Assembly: GCA_031292915.1 (NCBI GenBank)
Contig: JAUMSH010000034.1
Span: forward strand, 1-64,000
DNA from: Collinsella sp.
Lineage (GTDB): Bacteria; Actinomycetota; Coriobacteriia; Coriobacteriales; Coriobacteriaceae
Length of the DNA stretch: 64,000 bases
Reading direction: 5' to 3'
Shown: in pieces, positions 17,128 through 25,219 of the stretch
How the letters are laid out: each line of letters begins with the position of its first letter
Numbering within the stretch: the first letter of the stretch is position 1
Notes under the pieces: model-generated
Databases searched by the model: none
Told to the model about the DNA's origin: nothing
Seen by the model: only the letters and a program-made list of their open reading frames with translations
Position numbers and translations under genes: made by a program

Positions 17128-18210
17128 TTGTCTTTATCCCATCCTTTGCCTCGCGAGTTGACGCGCCCCGTGCATGTGGGCGGCGTGCAGATCGGTGGCG
17201 GCGCTCCGGTCGTGGTTCAGTCCATGACCTGCACCGATACCGCTGATGCCCAGGCAACGCTTGCGCAAGTGTGCGCGTTGGCGCAGGCTGGCTGCGATAT
17301 TGTGCGCGTGAGCGTGCCCACCGAGGCCGCGCTTGAGGGTTTTCGCACCATCTGTGCCGAGTCTCCGGTGCCGATCGTTGCCGATATCCACTTTAATCAT
17401 AAGCTCGCCATCGGCGCTGTGGAGGCCGGTGCCGCCAAGCTCCGCATCAATCCCGGCAACATTGGCGATTGGGCTAAGGTCGATGCCGTGATCGATGCCG
17501 CGGGCGCCGCTGGGTGCGCGATTCGTATCGGCGTCAATGCCGGTTCGCTCGAGCAGGATATCGCCGAGCGCGACGACCTCACGCAGCCCGAAAAGCTCGT
17601 GATGTCGAGCGAGCGCTTTGTGCGGCACTTTGAGGACCGCGGTTTTACGAACATTGTGCTTTCGGCCAAGGCCCATAGCGTGCAAACGACGCTTGATACC
17701 TATCGAGCCCTGTCGCGTGAGATTCCCCACGTTCCGCTTCACCTGGGCGTGACGGAGGCGGGGACCAAGCTCCAGGGCACCATCAAGAGCTCTGTAGGCT
17801 TGGGCATCTTGCTTTCCGAAGGCATTGGCGACACCATGCGTGTGTCGCTCACAGCCGATCCGGTTGAGGAGCCGCCGGTTGCCTGGGGTATTCTGCAGTC
17901 GTTGGGCCTGCGTCGCCGTGGCCCCGAGATTGTCTCGTGCCCCACATGCGCCCGCTGCCAGGTTAACCTTATTCCCATTGCCGAGGAGGTTACCGAGCGG
18001 CTTAAGAACTACTCCGCGCCGCTTTCGATCGCTGTGATGGGATGTGCCGTTAATGGCCCCGGCGAGGCTTCTGATGCCGATCTGGGCGTTGCTTGCGGAC
18101 GTGGTCAGGCCTTGCTCTTTTCGCATGGCCAGATCATTGGTAAAGTAGCTGAGGACCAAATTGTCGACGCGCTTATGGCCGAGGTCGACAAGCTTATTGA
18201 GGAGAAATAA
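17128..18210 (+). CDS. ispG: 4-hydroxy-3-methylbut-2-enyl diphosphate synthase (flavodoxin)
   Basis: [4Fe-4S] enzyme of the MEP pathway converting MEcPP to HMBPP. The 360-aa product has the N-terminal TIM barrel (VQSMTCTDTADAQAT, PIVADIHFNHKLA) and the C-terminal cluster-binding domain with SCPTCARCQ and GCAVNGPGEASDADLG. The TTG start at 17128 follows GGGGAG by 8 nt, 13 nt past the rseP stop. The next gene, proS, starts right after its stop. Confidence 0.95.
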   Translation: MSLSHPLPRELTRPVHVGGVQIGGGAPVVVQSMTCTDTADAQATLAQVCALAQAGCDIVRVSVPTEAALEGFRTICAESPVPIVADIHFNHKLAIGAVEAGAAKLRINPGNIGDWAKVDAVIDAAGAAGCAIRIGVNAGSLEQDIAERDDLTQPEKLVMSSERFVRHFEDRGFTNIVLSAKAHSVQTTLDTYRALSREIPHVPLHLGVTEAGTKLQGTIKSSVGLGILLSEGIGDTMRVSLTADPVEEPPVAWGILQSLGLRRRGPEIVSCPTCARCQVNLIPIAEEVTERLKNYSAPLSIAVMGCAVNGPGEASDADLGVACGRGQALLFSHGQIIGKVAEDQIVDALMAEVDKLIEEK

Positions 18211-19932
18211 ATGACCCGAGCAATGTATATGTCTAAGCTTTATGCGCCGACGCTTAAAGAGGATCCGGCGGACGCTGAGCTCGCCAGCCACCGTCTGCTG
18301 CTCCGTGCCGGCATGATCCGCAAGGAGGCCGCCGGTCTATATTCCTACCTGCCGCTTGCTTGGCGCTCGATTCGCAAGATCGAGAACATCGTGCGCGACG
18401 AGATGGACGCCGCCGGCGCCCAGGAGCTTATGATGCCTATCATGGTCGATGCCGAGTTGTGGCGTGAGTCCGGCCGCATCGACGCCTATGGCAAGGAGCT
18501 TGTGCGCTTTGACGACCGTCACGGTCGCGAGTTCGTCCTGGGCCCCACGCACGAGGAGACCGTCACGGCCCTGGTGCGCAATGAGCTGCGCTCCTACAAG
18601 CAGCTACCCGTTAACCTCTACCACATCCAGGATAAGTTCCGCGACGAGTTCCGCCCCCGCTTTGGCCTGATGCGCGGTCGCGAGTTCATCATGAAGGACG
18701 CCTACAGCTTCTCCGCCACGCAGGAGAGCCTGCAGGAGGAGTATGACAAGATGAAGCAGGCCTACGCTAACATCTGCGAGCGCTGCTATATCAAGGCCCT
18801 GCCCGTTGTTGCCGACTCCGGTGAGATCGGTGGCGATACCTCCGTCGAGTACATGGCTTTGGCCGACGCCGGCGAGGCTTCGCTCGTCTACTGCGACGAT
18901 TGCGGCTTTGCTGCCGATGACGAGGCGGCAAGCACCAAGGTCGTCGTGACCGAGGGTCCTGGTGACGGTACGCTCACCAAGGTTGAGACTCCGGGCATGG
19001 GCACCATTGAGGCAGTTGCTAAGTTCTTTGGGTTCCCCGAGAACGGCACGCGCAAGTCGCTGGCACTCATCGACGCCGAGGGCAAGCCGGTCGTGGCCAT
19101 TGTTCCGGGCGATCACGAGCTCAACGATTGCAAGGCCGAGCACGTCTTTGGCAAGGGCTATCGCATGATGACCGACGAGGAGCTTCAGGCGAACGGTCTG
19201 CACAAGGGCTTTATCGGACCGGTTAACCTGCCCGATGGCATTCGTCTGGTGTGCGACGAGAGCCTGCGCGATTCCAAGCAGTGGGCCTGCGGTGCCAACG
19301 AAGTCGATTATCACTTTACCGGTGCCTGCCCCGAGCGCGACTTTACCGTCGATGAGTGGGCCGATCTGGTCACCGTTGTCGCCGGCGACCCCTGTCCGCA
19401 CTGCGGCAAGCCGCTCTCCGCTGCCCGCGGCATCGAGGTCTCTCAGGTCTTCCAGCTGGGCACCAAGTATTCCGAGGCCATGGGTGCCACCTTTATGGAC
19501 GAGGACGGCAAGGAGAAGCCGCTCATCATGGGCTGCTACGGCGTTGGTGTGTCCCGCTCGCTCGCTGCCGTCGTGGAGCAGCACAACGACGAGCACGGTA
19601 TCGTCTGGCCGGTCTCCGTTGCCCCGTACGAGGTCGCGGTGATTCCGCTCGATCCCAAGAAGGAGGAGTGCGCTACCGTCTGCGAGCAGATCGTTGATGG
19701 CCTGTGCGCCGAGGGTATCGAGGTTGTCGTCGACGACCGCGACGAGCGTCCCGGCTTTAAGTTTGCCGACAACGACCTTATGGGCTTCCCGTATCAGGTC
19801 GTTCTGGGTAAGCGTGGCCTTAAGAATGGCACCGTTGAGCTCAAGGACCGTGCCACGGGTGAGCGCGAGGATGTGGCGATCGACGAGGTTGTCGCCAAGG
19901 TCGCCGAGCTTGTGAAGGCAGCACGCCGTTAA
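18211..19932 (+). CDS. proS: Prolyl-tRNA synthetase (bacterial type with editing insert)
   Basis: Charges tRNA-Pro. The 573-aa class II enzyme has motif 1 near LASHRLLLRAGMIRKEAAGL, motif 2 FRDEFRPRFGLMRGREFIMKD, the YbaK-like Ala-editing insertion at about 245-400 (GTRKSLALIDAEGKPVVAIV...GANEVDYHF), motif 3 GCYGVGVSR and a C-terminal anticodon domain. ATG at 18211 follows GAGGAG by 6 nt, directly after the ispG stop. Last gene of the long run that starts with pyrH. Confidence 0.97.
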   Translation: MTRAMYMSKLYAPTLKEDPADAELASHRLLLRAGMIRKEAAGLYSYLPLAWRSIRKIENIVRDEMDAAGAQELMMPIMVDAELWRESGRIDAYGKELVRFDDRHGREFVLGPTHEETVTALVRNELRSYKQLPVNLYHIQDKFRDEFRPRFGLMRGREFIMKDAYSFSATQESLQEEYDKMKQAYANICERCYIKALPVVADSGEIGGDTSVEYMALADAGEASLVYCDDCGFAADDEAASTKVVVTEGPGDGTLTKVETPGMGTIEAVAKFFGFPENGTRKSLALIDAEGKPVVAIVPGDHELNDCKAEHVFGKGYRMMTDEELQANGLHKGFIGPVNLPDGIRLVCDESLRDSKQWACGANEVDYHFTGACPERDFTVDEWADLVTVVAGDPCPHCGKPLSAARGIEVSQVFQLGTKYSEAMGATFMDEDGKEKPLIMGCYGVGVSRSLAAVVEQHNDEHGIVWPVSVAPYEVAVIPLDPKKEECATVCEQIVDGLCAEGIEVVVDDRDERPGFKFADNDLMGFPYQVVLGKRGLKNGTVELKDRATGEREDVAIDEVVAKVAELVKAARR

Positions 19933-19962
19933 TCGACGATTTCGCTTGTAGTTCGATATACG

Positions 19963-20014
19963 GGACGGCCCCGCATTTCTCCAGATCGGGGAGATGCGGG
20001 GCAGTCCTTTTATC
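19963..20014 (+). terminator. Intrinsic terminator after proS
   Basis: GGCCCCGCATTTCTCC pairs with GGGGAGATGCGGGGC, extended outward by GGAC/GTCC, followed by TTTTATCTT. Confidence 0.93.
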
Positions 20015-20031
20015 TTGTGGCATCCTCGATA

Positions 20032-20078
20032 TCTAAAAGGAAAACCCCACAGCCCATGCGAGCTGCGGGGTTTTCCTT
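20032..20078 (-). terminator. Intrinsic terminator for the minus-strand kinase gene
   Basis: The arms AAGGAAAACCCCACAGC (20037-20053) and GCTGCGGGGTTTTCCTT (20062-20078) form a 17-bp stem with one wobble. Read on the minus strand it ends in TTTT. Because the A-rich arm gives Ts on both strands it may also serve as a second terminator for proS. Confidence 0.9.
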
Positions 20079-20110
20079 GTGCCTCCGATGCGAAATAAAT
20101 CGCTCAGATA

Positions 20111-20875
20111 TTACTGATAATCGACGACGTCGATCCAGTTCATCAGGAACTCATCGTTCACGTTGCGCTTACGAGCGAGCTCGGAAGCGGCGACGATGCT
20201 CGTCCACTGACGCACGACCTGCATGGGCATGTCGGCGCGGTCGCAGTAGAGCTCCAGGTAGGCCTCAGCCTGATCCTTGCTGTTGAGGGCAAAGAGCAGG
20301 TAGGTGGTGGCAACGTCGGCAGCAGGGGAGCCCTGGGTGGCGTGTGCCCAGTCGCACACATAGAGCTGGCCGTCGTCGCCGACGATGACGTTGGAGGGGT
20401 TGAAGTCGCCGTGGCAGACCTTGAACTCCTTGGTCATGCCGTCCAGACGCTCCTGAAGGTTGTAGCGCGTGGTGGCATTGAGCTGATCAAGGCTGTCGAT
20501 CATGCGGGCGAACTTGTCGCGCTGACGGTTAAGCAGCGGGGAGGTGTAGCCGTGGATCTCGATCTGGAGGTCGACGAACATCTCGAGGTACTCACCAAAG
20601 CGCTGGGGCTCGGCAGTCATCTTCTCGGCAAGGGTAGTGCCCGGAACCTTCTCGGTCACGAGCGCCCAGCCGTTGGCGTTCTCGAGCTGGGAAACCTCGA
20701 GAGCCTTGGGGCTGCGGATGCCGCACTCATTGATGCGGGCAAGATTCAAAGCCTCGTTGAACACGTCGGAGACGGGCTTTGTCTCGTTAAAGACCTTGAC
20801 GATCTTGTCGCCCAGGTCGTAAACGACCTTGTTGCCACGGCGGACGAGCTCGGTCTTGGAATCGGGTAGCAGCAT
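20111..20875 (-). CDS. Aminoglycoside phosphotransferase/choline-kinase-like protein
   Basis: Small-molecule kinase of the APH/ChoK protein-kinase-like fold; substrate unknown. In the 254-aa protein the catalytic loop CHGDFNPSN lies at 154-162, and the metal-binding Asp in YVCDWAHATQG at about 175. An N-lobe Lys in DKIVKVFNE is probably the ATP-anchoring residue. The length and complete motifs argue for an active enzyme, but nothing shows it confers drug resistance. It lies 88 nt downstream of adhE on the same strand, with a hairpin between, so it may share its transcript. The minus-strand start has AAAGGA 7 nt upstream. Confidence 0.75.
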   Translation of the reverse strand: MLLPDSKTELVRRGNKVVYDLGDKIVKVFNETKPVSDVFNEALNLARINECGIRSPKALEVSQLENANGWALVTEKVPGTTLAEKMTAEPQRFGEYLEMFVDLQIEIHGYTSPLLNRQRDKFARMIDSLDQLNATTRYNLQERLDGMTKEFKVCHGDFNPSNVIVGDDGQLYVCDWAHATQGSPAADVATTYLLFALNSKDQAEAYLELYCDRADMPMQVVRQWTSIVAASELARKRNVNDEFLMNWIDVVDYQ

Positions 20876-20907
20876 GGTTGCATCCTTTCAACGATGCGAT
20901 AGAAGCG

Positions 20908-20946
20908 ACGGCGGGGGTGTGTGAAACATCCGTGCACCCCCGCCGT
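20908..20946 (-). other. GC-rich hairpin between adhE and the kinase gene
   Basis: ACGGCGGGGGTG (20908-20919) and CACCCCCGCCGT (20935-20946) form a perfect 12-bp stem with a 15-nt loop. Read from adhE it lacks a following T-run, so it may be a processing/stability element or a weak terminator rather than a strong one. Confidence 0.6.
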
Positions 20947-20963
20947 TAAAAACCGTGCTAGAA

Positions 20964-23612
20964 CTAGCAGACGGCGTAATCCTGAGGCTCGCGGCCGTAG
21001 TAGGCGTCCAGGTAGAGCTCCTTGATCTCGCTCATGAGCGGGTAGCGCGGGTTAGCGCCGGTGCACTGGTCGTTGAATGCCTGCTCGGTCATCTCGTCGA
21101 GGGTGTCGAGGAAGTACTTCTCGTCAACGCCGTACTCAGCGATGGTGTGCTTGACACCGATGAAGTCGCAGAGCTCGGTGAGCTTGGTGATGAAGTTCTC
21201 GAAGACCTCACGGTCGTCCTTGCCGTCGATGCCGCAGTAACGAGCCATCTCGGCGTAGTTGTGCAGCGCGTTGGGGTAAGGATACTGAGAGAAGGTTCCC
21301 ATCTTGACAGGAGCCTCGGCGGCGTTGTAACGCATGACGCGGGTCAGGATGACTGCGTTTGCGAGGCCGTGGGGCAAATGGTGGAAAGCGCCGAGCTTGT
21401 GGGCCATGGAGTGGTTGAGGCCCAGGAAGGCGTTACCGAATGCCATACCGGCCATGCAAGATGCGTTGTGCATCTCCTCGCGAGCGTGCGGATCCTTGGC
21501 ACCGTTGGTGAAGGAGCTCGGGAGGTTCTCGAAGACGAGCTTTGCGGCGCGCTCGGAGAGGCCCTTGGTGTAATCGGAAGCCATGATGGAGACGTAGGAC
21601 TCGATGGCGTGGGTCATGACGTCAATACCGGAAGCTGCGGTGAGGCCCTTCGGGGCGGTCATGCAGTTGTCAGCGTCGACGATTGCCATGTTGGGGAGCA
21701 GCGCGTAGTCGGCGAGCGGCCACTTGATGCCGGTCTCCTTGTCGGTGATGATGGCGAACGGCGTGCACTCGGAGCCAGTGCCCGAAGAGGTCGGGACGGC
21801 GACGAAGTAAGCCTTCTTGCCCATCTCGGGGAAGGTGAAGATACGCTTGCGGATGTCCATGAAGTCCATGGCCATGTCCTCGAAGTTCGCCTCGGGGTGC
21901 TCGTACATCATCCACATGATCTTGCCGGCGTCCATTGCGGAACCGCCGCCGACGGCGATGATGACATCCGGCTCGAAGAGCGTCATCTGCTTGGCGCCGC
22001 GACGTGCGCACTGCAGGGAGGGATCGGGCTCAACGTCGTAGAAGCAGTCGTGAGCGATGCCCATCTCATCGAGCTTGGCCTCGATGGCACGCGTGTTGCC
22101 ATTCTTGAAGAGGAACTGGTCGGTAACGATGAAGGCGCGCTTCTTGCCCATTACGGTGCCGAGCTCGTCGAGTGCGACGGGCGTGCAGCCCTTCTTGAAG
22201 TAGACCTTCTCGGGTGCGCGGAACCACAGCATGTTCTCGCGGCGCTCTGCCACGGTCTTGACGTTGATCAAGTGCTTCACCCCAACGTTCTCGGAGACGG
22301 AGTTGCCACCCCAGGAGCCGCAGCCCAGGGTCAGAGACGGCTTCATGCCGAAGTTGTAGAGGTCACCGATGCCGCCGTGCGAGGACGGGGTGTTGATGAC
22401 GATGCGGCAGGCCTTCATGACGTGCTGGAACTTAGCGATCTTCTCGCTCTGTGCCGGGTGCACGTAGAGAGAGGCGGTGTGGCCCGGGCCACCTGCGAGG
22501 ACGAGGTGCTCTGCCTTGTCAACGGCCTCCTGGAAGTCCTTGGCGTGATACATAGCGAGGACCGGGGAGAGCTTCTCGTGGGAGAACTCTTCCTTCTCGG
22601 GATCGGTGGAGGTGACCTCGGCGATCAGAATCTTAGTCTTGGCGGGAACCTCGATGCCGGCGAGCTCGGCGATCTTGGCGGCAGCCATGCCGGGGATGCG
22701 GTGATCGAGAGCGCCGTTCTTGAACATGGCGGCACGCAGGGCCTCCATCTCGGCACCCTGCTTGACGAAGTAGCAGCCGCGACGCTGGAACTCAGCCTTG
22801 ACATCCTTGTAGATGGAGTCGAGGACGGTGACGGACTGCTCGGAAGCGCAGATCATGCCGTTGTCGAACGTCTTGGAGTGGATGATGGAGTTGACGGCGA
22901 GCTTGATGTCCGCGGTATCGTCGATGATGACCGGGGTGTTGCCGGCGCCGACGCCGAGTGCGGGCTTACCGGAGGAGTAAGCAGCCTTGACCATGCCCGG
23001 GCCACCGGTTGCGAGAATGATGTCGACGTCGCGCATGACCATGTTGGTCAGCTCGATGGACGGCTTGTCGACCCAGCCGATGATGCCCTCAGGAGCACCG
23101 GCCTTGACAGCTGCGTCGAGAACGAGCTTGGCGGCGGCGATGGTGCACTTGGCGGCTGCCGGGTGCGGGGAGATGATGATGGCGTTACGGGTCTTCAGGC
23201 AGATGAGCGTCTTGAAGATGGCCGTGGAGGTCGGGTTGGTGGTCGGGATGACAGCGCCAACGATACCGATCGGCTCGGCGACCTTGGTGATGCCGTAAGC
23301 GTCGTCGCGCTCGATGACACCGCAGGTCTTGGTGTTCTTGTAAGCGTTGTAGATGTACTCAGCGGCGTAGTGGTTCTTGATGACCTTGTCCTCGAGAACG
23401 CCACGGCCGGTCTCCTCGATGGCGAGCTTGGCCAAAGGAATACGAGCCTTGTTGGCGGCCATAGCAGCCTCGTAGAAGATCTTGTCTACCTGCTCCTGAG
23501 TGTACTCAGCGAATTTAGCCTGGGCCTCACGCATAGATTTAAGTTTGGCCTCAAGCGCCTCCACGTTGTCCACGATGGCGGGAGTAGTGTTTTCCGGTGA
23601 CTTTTTCACCAT
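20964..23612 (-). CDS. adhE: Bifunctional acetaldehyde-CoA/alcohol dehydrogenase
   Basis: Reduces acetyl-CoA to acetaldehyde and then ethanol, regenerating NAD+ in anaerobic fermentation; assembles into spirosomes. The 882-aa protein has the two-domain family layout. The N-terminal aldehyde dehydrogenase has the catalytic Cys in NGMICASEQS; the C-terminal Fe-dependent alcohol dehydrogenase has GGGSAMDAGK and metal ligands in HAIESYVS and HSMAHKLGAFHHLPHG. The minus-strand ATG follows AAGGAGACACAA. An extended -10 is seen about 40 nt upstream, with a palindromic operator-like sequence further up. Confidence 0.97.
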   Translation of the reverse strand: MVKKSPENTTPAIVDNVEALEAKLKSMREAQAKFAEYTQEQVDKIFYEAAMAANKARIPLAKLAIEETGRGVLEDKVIKNHYAAEYIYNAYKNTKTCGVIERDDAYGITKVAEPIGIVGAVIPTTNPTSTAIFKTLICLKTRNAIIISPHPAAAKCTIAAAKLVLDAAVKAGAPEGIIGWVDKPSIELTNMVMRDVDIILATGGPGMVKAAYSSGKPALGVGAGNTPVIIDDTADIKLAVNSIIHSKTFDNGMICASEQSVTVLDSIYKDVKAEFQRRGCYFVKQGAEMEALRAAMFKNGALDHRIPGMAAAKIAELAGIEVPAKTKILIAEVTSTDPEKEEFSHEKLSPVLAMYHAKDFQEAVDKAEHLVLAGGPGHTASLYVHPAQSEKIAKFQHVMKACRIVINTPSSHGGIGDLYNFGMKPSLTLGCGSWGGNSVSENVGVKHLINVKTVAERRENMLWFRAPEKVYFKKGCTPVALDELGTVMGKKRAFIVTDQFLFKNGNTRAIEAKLDEMGIAHDCFYDVEPDPSLQCARRGAKQMTLFEPDVIIAVGGGSAMDAGKIMWMMYEHPEANFEDMAMDFMDIRKRIFTFPEMGKKAYFVAVPTSSGTGSECTPFAIITDKETGIKWPLADYALLPNMAIVDADNCMTAPKGLTAASGIDVMTHAIESYVSIMASDYTKGLSERAAKLVFENLPSSFTNGAKDPHAREEMHNASCMAGMAFGNAFLGLNHSMAHKLGAFHHLPHGLANAVILTRVMRYNAAEAPVKMGTFSQYPYPNALHNYAEMARYCGIDGKDDREVFENFITKLTELCDFIGVKHTIAEYGVDEKYFLDTLDEMTEQAFNDQCTGANPRYPLMSEIKELYLDAYYGREPQDYAVC

Positions 23613-23652
23613 TTGTGTCTCCTTGCGATCGGAGATTTACCCTACAAGATGC

Positions 23653-23660
23653 ATGATAGC
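23653..23660 (-). promoter_or_regulatory. adhE extended -10 promoter element
   Basis: On the minus strand TGCTATCAT reads as TGn + TATCAT (23658 down to 23653), about 40 nt from the adhE start; no good -35 is present, so activation or extended -10 use is likely. Confidence 0.5.
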
Positions 23661-23706
23661 AAGAAATAATTCGGTGAACGGGCAGATTCCCGTAAAAGAC
23701 AAACTA

Positions 23707-23734
23707 AAACGCTTCAATCAAATGAACCGTTTCA
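23707..23734 (-). promoter_or_regulatory. Palindromic operator-like sequence upstream of adhE
   Basis: AAACGCTTCA (23707-23716) and TGAACCGTTT (23723-23732) are inverted 10-mers differing at one position, 6 nt apart. Each also contains a LacI-family-like half-site pattern (TGAAACGNTTCA on the minus strand). Located about 50 bp upstream of the -10. It does not match the Rex or cre consensus. Confidence 0.5.
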
Positions 23735-23751
23735 ACTAAATCTATCTGTCC

Positions 23752-23803
23752 GCTCATTGGGGACAGACTTACATGAGTGCTTTCACTCATTTGGGACAGA
23801 CAT
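23752..23803 (-). repeat. RAYT-associated repeat, left side copies
   Basis: One complete and one partial copy of the unit seen at 24762-24866 but in inverted orientation: GCTCATTGGGGACAGACTTAC, ATGAGTGCTTTCACTCAT (a perfect 7-bp hairpin with CTTT loop), then CATTTGGGACAGAC. It flanks the transposase gene on its 5' side. Confidence 0.85.
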
Positions 23804-23824
23804 CGATTTGCCATTTTGCCGTTC

Positions 23825-23862
23825 TTGACCTATTTTGCCGCTCATTGGATATAAATAGGTCA
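23825..23862 (+). promoter_or_regulatory. Transposase promoter embedded in an inverted repeat
   Basis: TTGACC (23825-23830), a 19-nt spacer and TATAAA (23850-23855) form a promoter. It is covered by the perfect 10-bp inverted repeat TGACCTATTT (23826-23835) / AAATAGGTCA (23853-23862). Binding or folding here could limit transposase expression. Confidence 0.5.
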
Positions 23863-23931
23863 CAGGCTCAGCATTTCGCGTTCCTTCTCTCCTTTTAGGT
23901 GTTGCCTGTTCAGTTTTTGAAAGGAGAGATT

Positions 23932-24708
23932 ATGCCTCGATGTGCCCGCGCCGTTTCGCTCACCGGTTATTACCACGTGTTTGACCGTGGTAACTCTAAA
24001 CAGATTATTTTTGAAGATGACTCTGACCGATATCGTTTCTTATCGGACATCTCGGACAGGTTCGCGCACCATAAAGTGGCGGTGTTGGCTTGGTGCCTTA
24101 TGGACAATCACTTCCATTTGATGGTTGATGACCCATTTGACAATCTTTCAAAGGCAATGCAGTGTGCGCTGACGGCGTATGCCAAGTATTTCAATGGGAA
24201 AACGGGGAGAACAGGCCATCTGTTTGACAATCGCTATTCACGGGTCGCGGTCGAGTCGGACACGCAGGCGGTACAGCTGCTCGATTATATCCATCTCAAT
24301 CCCGTGAAAGGTGCGCTCGACTCGCTCGAGGCGTACCGCTGGTCAAGCTACAAGGCATATCAGCTGGGCTATGATCCCTTTGACATCTGTGACGCGGCTC
24401 CTATGCTCGATATCGTCGGAGGCTCCCGTTGCTATTGCGAGCATCTCAAGGAAGTTGCCGGGCGCACTTGGTCAGTGGAGGTTCTTCCACGCCGGCGGAT
24501 CCCCGATGAGGAGGCCCTTTCCATTGCGCACGAAGTCCTGCCGAGCATAGATCCTGCGCTGCTCAAGGCCCTGCCACGCCCCGATCGCGATGCCTGTCTG
24601 CTGAGGCTCAGGCGGGCACATCTCACGGTCAAGCAAATTGCCCGTATCACCGGCATCGGCGCTACAAGCGTAACCAAGGCCACCGCGGGCTGGAACGAGG
24701 CGGCGTGA
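23932..24708 (+). CDS. REP-associated tyrosine transposase (RAYT, Y1_Tnp/TnpA_REP type)
   Basis: Single-strand DNA nuclease of the Y1/HUH superfamily related to IS200/IS605 TnpA; such domesticated proteins process REP hairpins. The 258-aa product begins MPRCARAVSLTGYYHVFDRGN. It has the HUH motif in CLMDNHFHLMVDD, a candidate catalytic Tyr in ALTAYAKYFNGKTGRTGHLFD, and NRYSRVAVE and YIHLNPVKG blocks. A C-terminal helix-turn-helix (LTVKQIARITGIGATSVTKA) resembles the DnaA-like tail of this group. ATG at 23932 follows AAAGGAGA. It is flanked by inverted 33-bp repeats and sits as an isolated plus-strand gene between two minus-strand housekeeping genes, suggesting insertion. Confidence 0.9.
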   Translation: MPRCARAVSLTGYYHVFDRGNSKQIIFEDDSDRYRFLSDISDRFAHHKVAVLAWCLMDNHFHLMVDDPFDNLSKAMQCALTAYAKYFNGKTGRTGHLFDNRYSRVAVESDTQAVQLLDYIHLNPVKGALDSLEAYRWSSYKAYQLGYDPFDICDAAPMLDIVGGSRCYCEHLKEVAGRTWSVEVLPRRRIPDEEALSIAHEVLPSIDPALLKALPRPDRDACLLRLRRAHLTVKQIARITGIGATSVTKATAGWNEAA

Positions 24709-24761
24709 GGTACGTACTGGTGACGATCGAAGCACCGTGAGTTCGTCGATGCACTGTGAGC

Positions 24762-24866
24762 TTTGGAAAGCACTCATCTAAGTCTGTCCCCAATGCGTGA
24801 AAACACTCATGTAAGTCTGTCCCCAATGCGTGAAAGCACTCATGTAAGCCTGTCCCCAATGAGTGC
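24762..24866 (+). repeat. Tandem 33-bp RAYT-associated repeats, right side
   Basis: Three copies of a unit with GTCTGTCCCCAATG begin at 24782, 24815 and 24848 (exact 33-bp period; the third reads GCCTGTCCCC), preceded by a partial copy. Each spacer contains a GTGAAARCAC hairpin followed by TCATSTAA. The reverse complement matches the left-side copies at 23752-23803. Confidence 0.92.
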
Positions 24867-24899
24867 AAAAAGGCGCCCTCCGTAGGGGAGGACGCCTTT
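24867..24899 (-). terminator. rpmB intrinsic terminator
   Basis: On the minus strand AAAGGCGTCCTCC pairs with GGAGGGCGCCTTT across a CCTAC-type loop and runs into TTTTT. Directly abuts the repeat array. Confidence 0.9.
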
Positions 24900-24967
24900 G
24901 GTAAGTTCTATATGAACGCGAGGTCTTTGACCCGGAGAGTCCGAGGTACTTGTTGGTAAGACCTTAT

Positions 24968-25156
24968 TTAGGAGCGCGCAACCTTGCCGGACTTGAGGCA
25001 GGTGGAGCAAACGTTCATCTTGCGACGGTGACCATCGACGACGACGTAGACGCGCTGGATGTTGGGGCGGAACTTACGGTTGGTGACGCGGTGAGAGTGG
25101 CTGATGGAGCGACCGGCAACGGGGTGCTTACCGCAAACTTCGCAAACTTTGGACAT
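24968..25156 (-). CDS. rpmB: 50S ribosomal protein L28
   Basis: Large-subunit ribosomal protein of 62 aa: MSKVCEVCGKHPVAGRSISH at the start and RVYVVVDGHRRKMNVCSTCL later. The four Cys (two CxxC pairs) make it the zinc-binding form. The minus-strand ATG at 25156 follows GGAGGG by 6 nt; the longer upstream frame lacks family similarity. Monocistronic, with its own promoter and terminator. Confidence 0.97.
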   Translation of the reverse strand: MSKVCEVCGKHPVAGRSISHSHRVTNRKFRPNIQRVYVVVDGHRRKMNVCSTCLKSGKVARS

Positions 25157-25210
25157 AACTGACCCTCCTTGGGCGACAAACGAACATGTCGCGTTAACAA
25201 ACAAGCCTGA

Positions 25211-25219
25211 ACTATAGCA
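25211..25219 (-). promoter_or_regulatory. rpmB extended -10 promoter element
   Basis: Minus-strand TGCTATAGT (TGn + TATAGT), about 55 nt from the rpmB start; -35 is weak. Confidence 0.5.

Noticed and set aside
20955..23600. Long open frame antisense to adhE (881 codons)
   Set aside because: It mirrors adhE almost end to end, has a monotonous Val/Leu/Gly/Asp composition and no recognisable domain; codon bias of a high-GC gene leaves the antisense frame open.
23641..23760. Rex or CcpA (cre) operator at adhE
   Set aside because: No TTGTGANNNNNNTCACAA-like site; the TGAAACG spacing is one base short of the cre consensus.
24762..24866. Possible CRISPR array
   Set aside because: The 33-bp period comes from a tandem repeat in which the whole unit is conserved; there are no unique spacers, and no cas genes are nearby.
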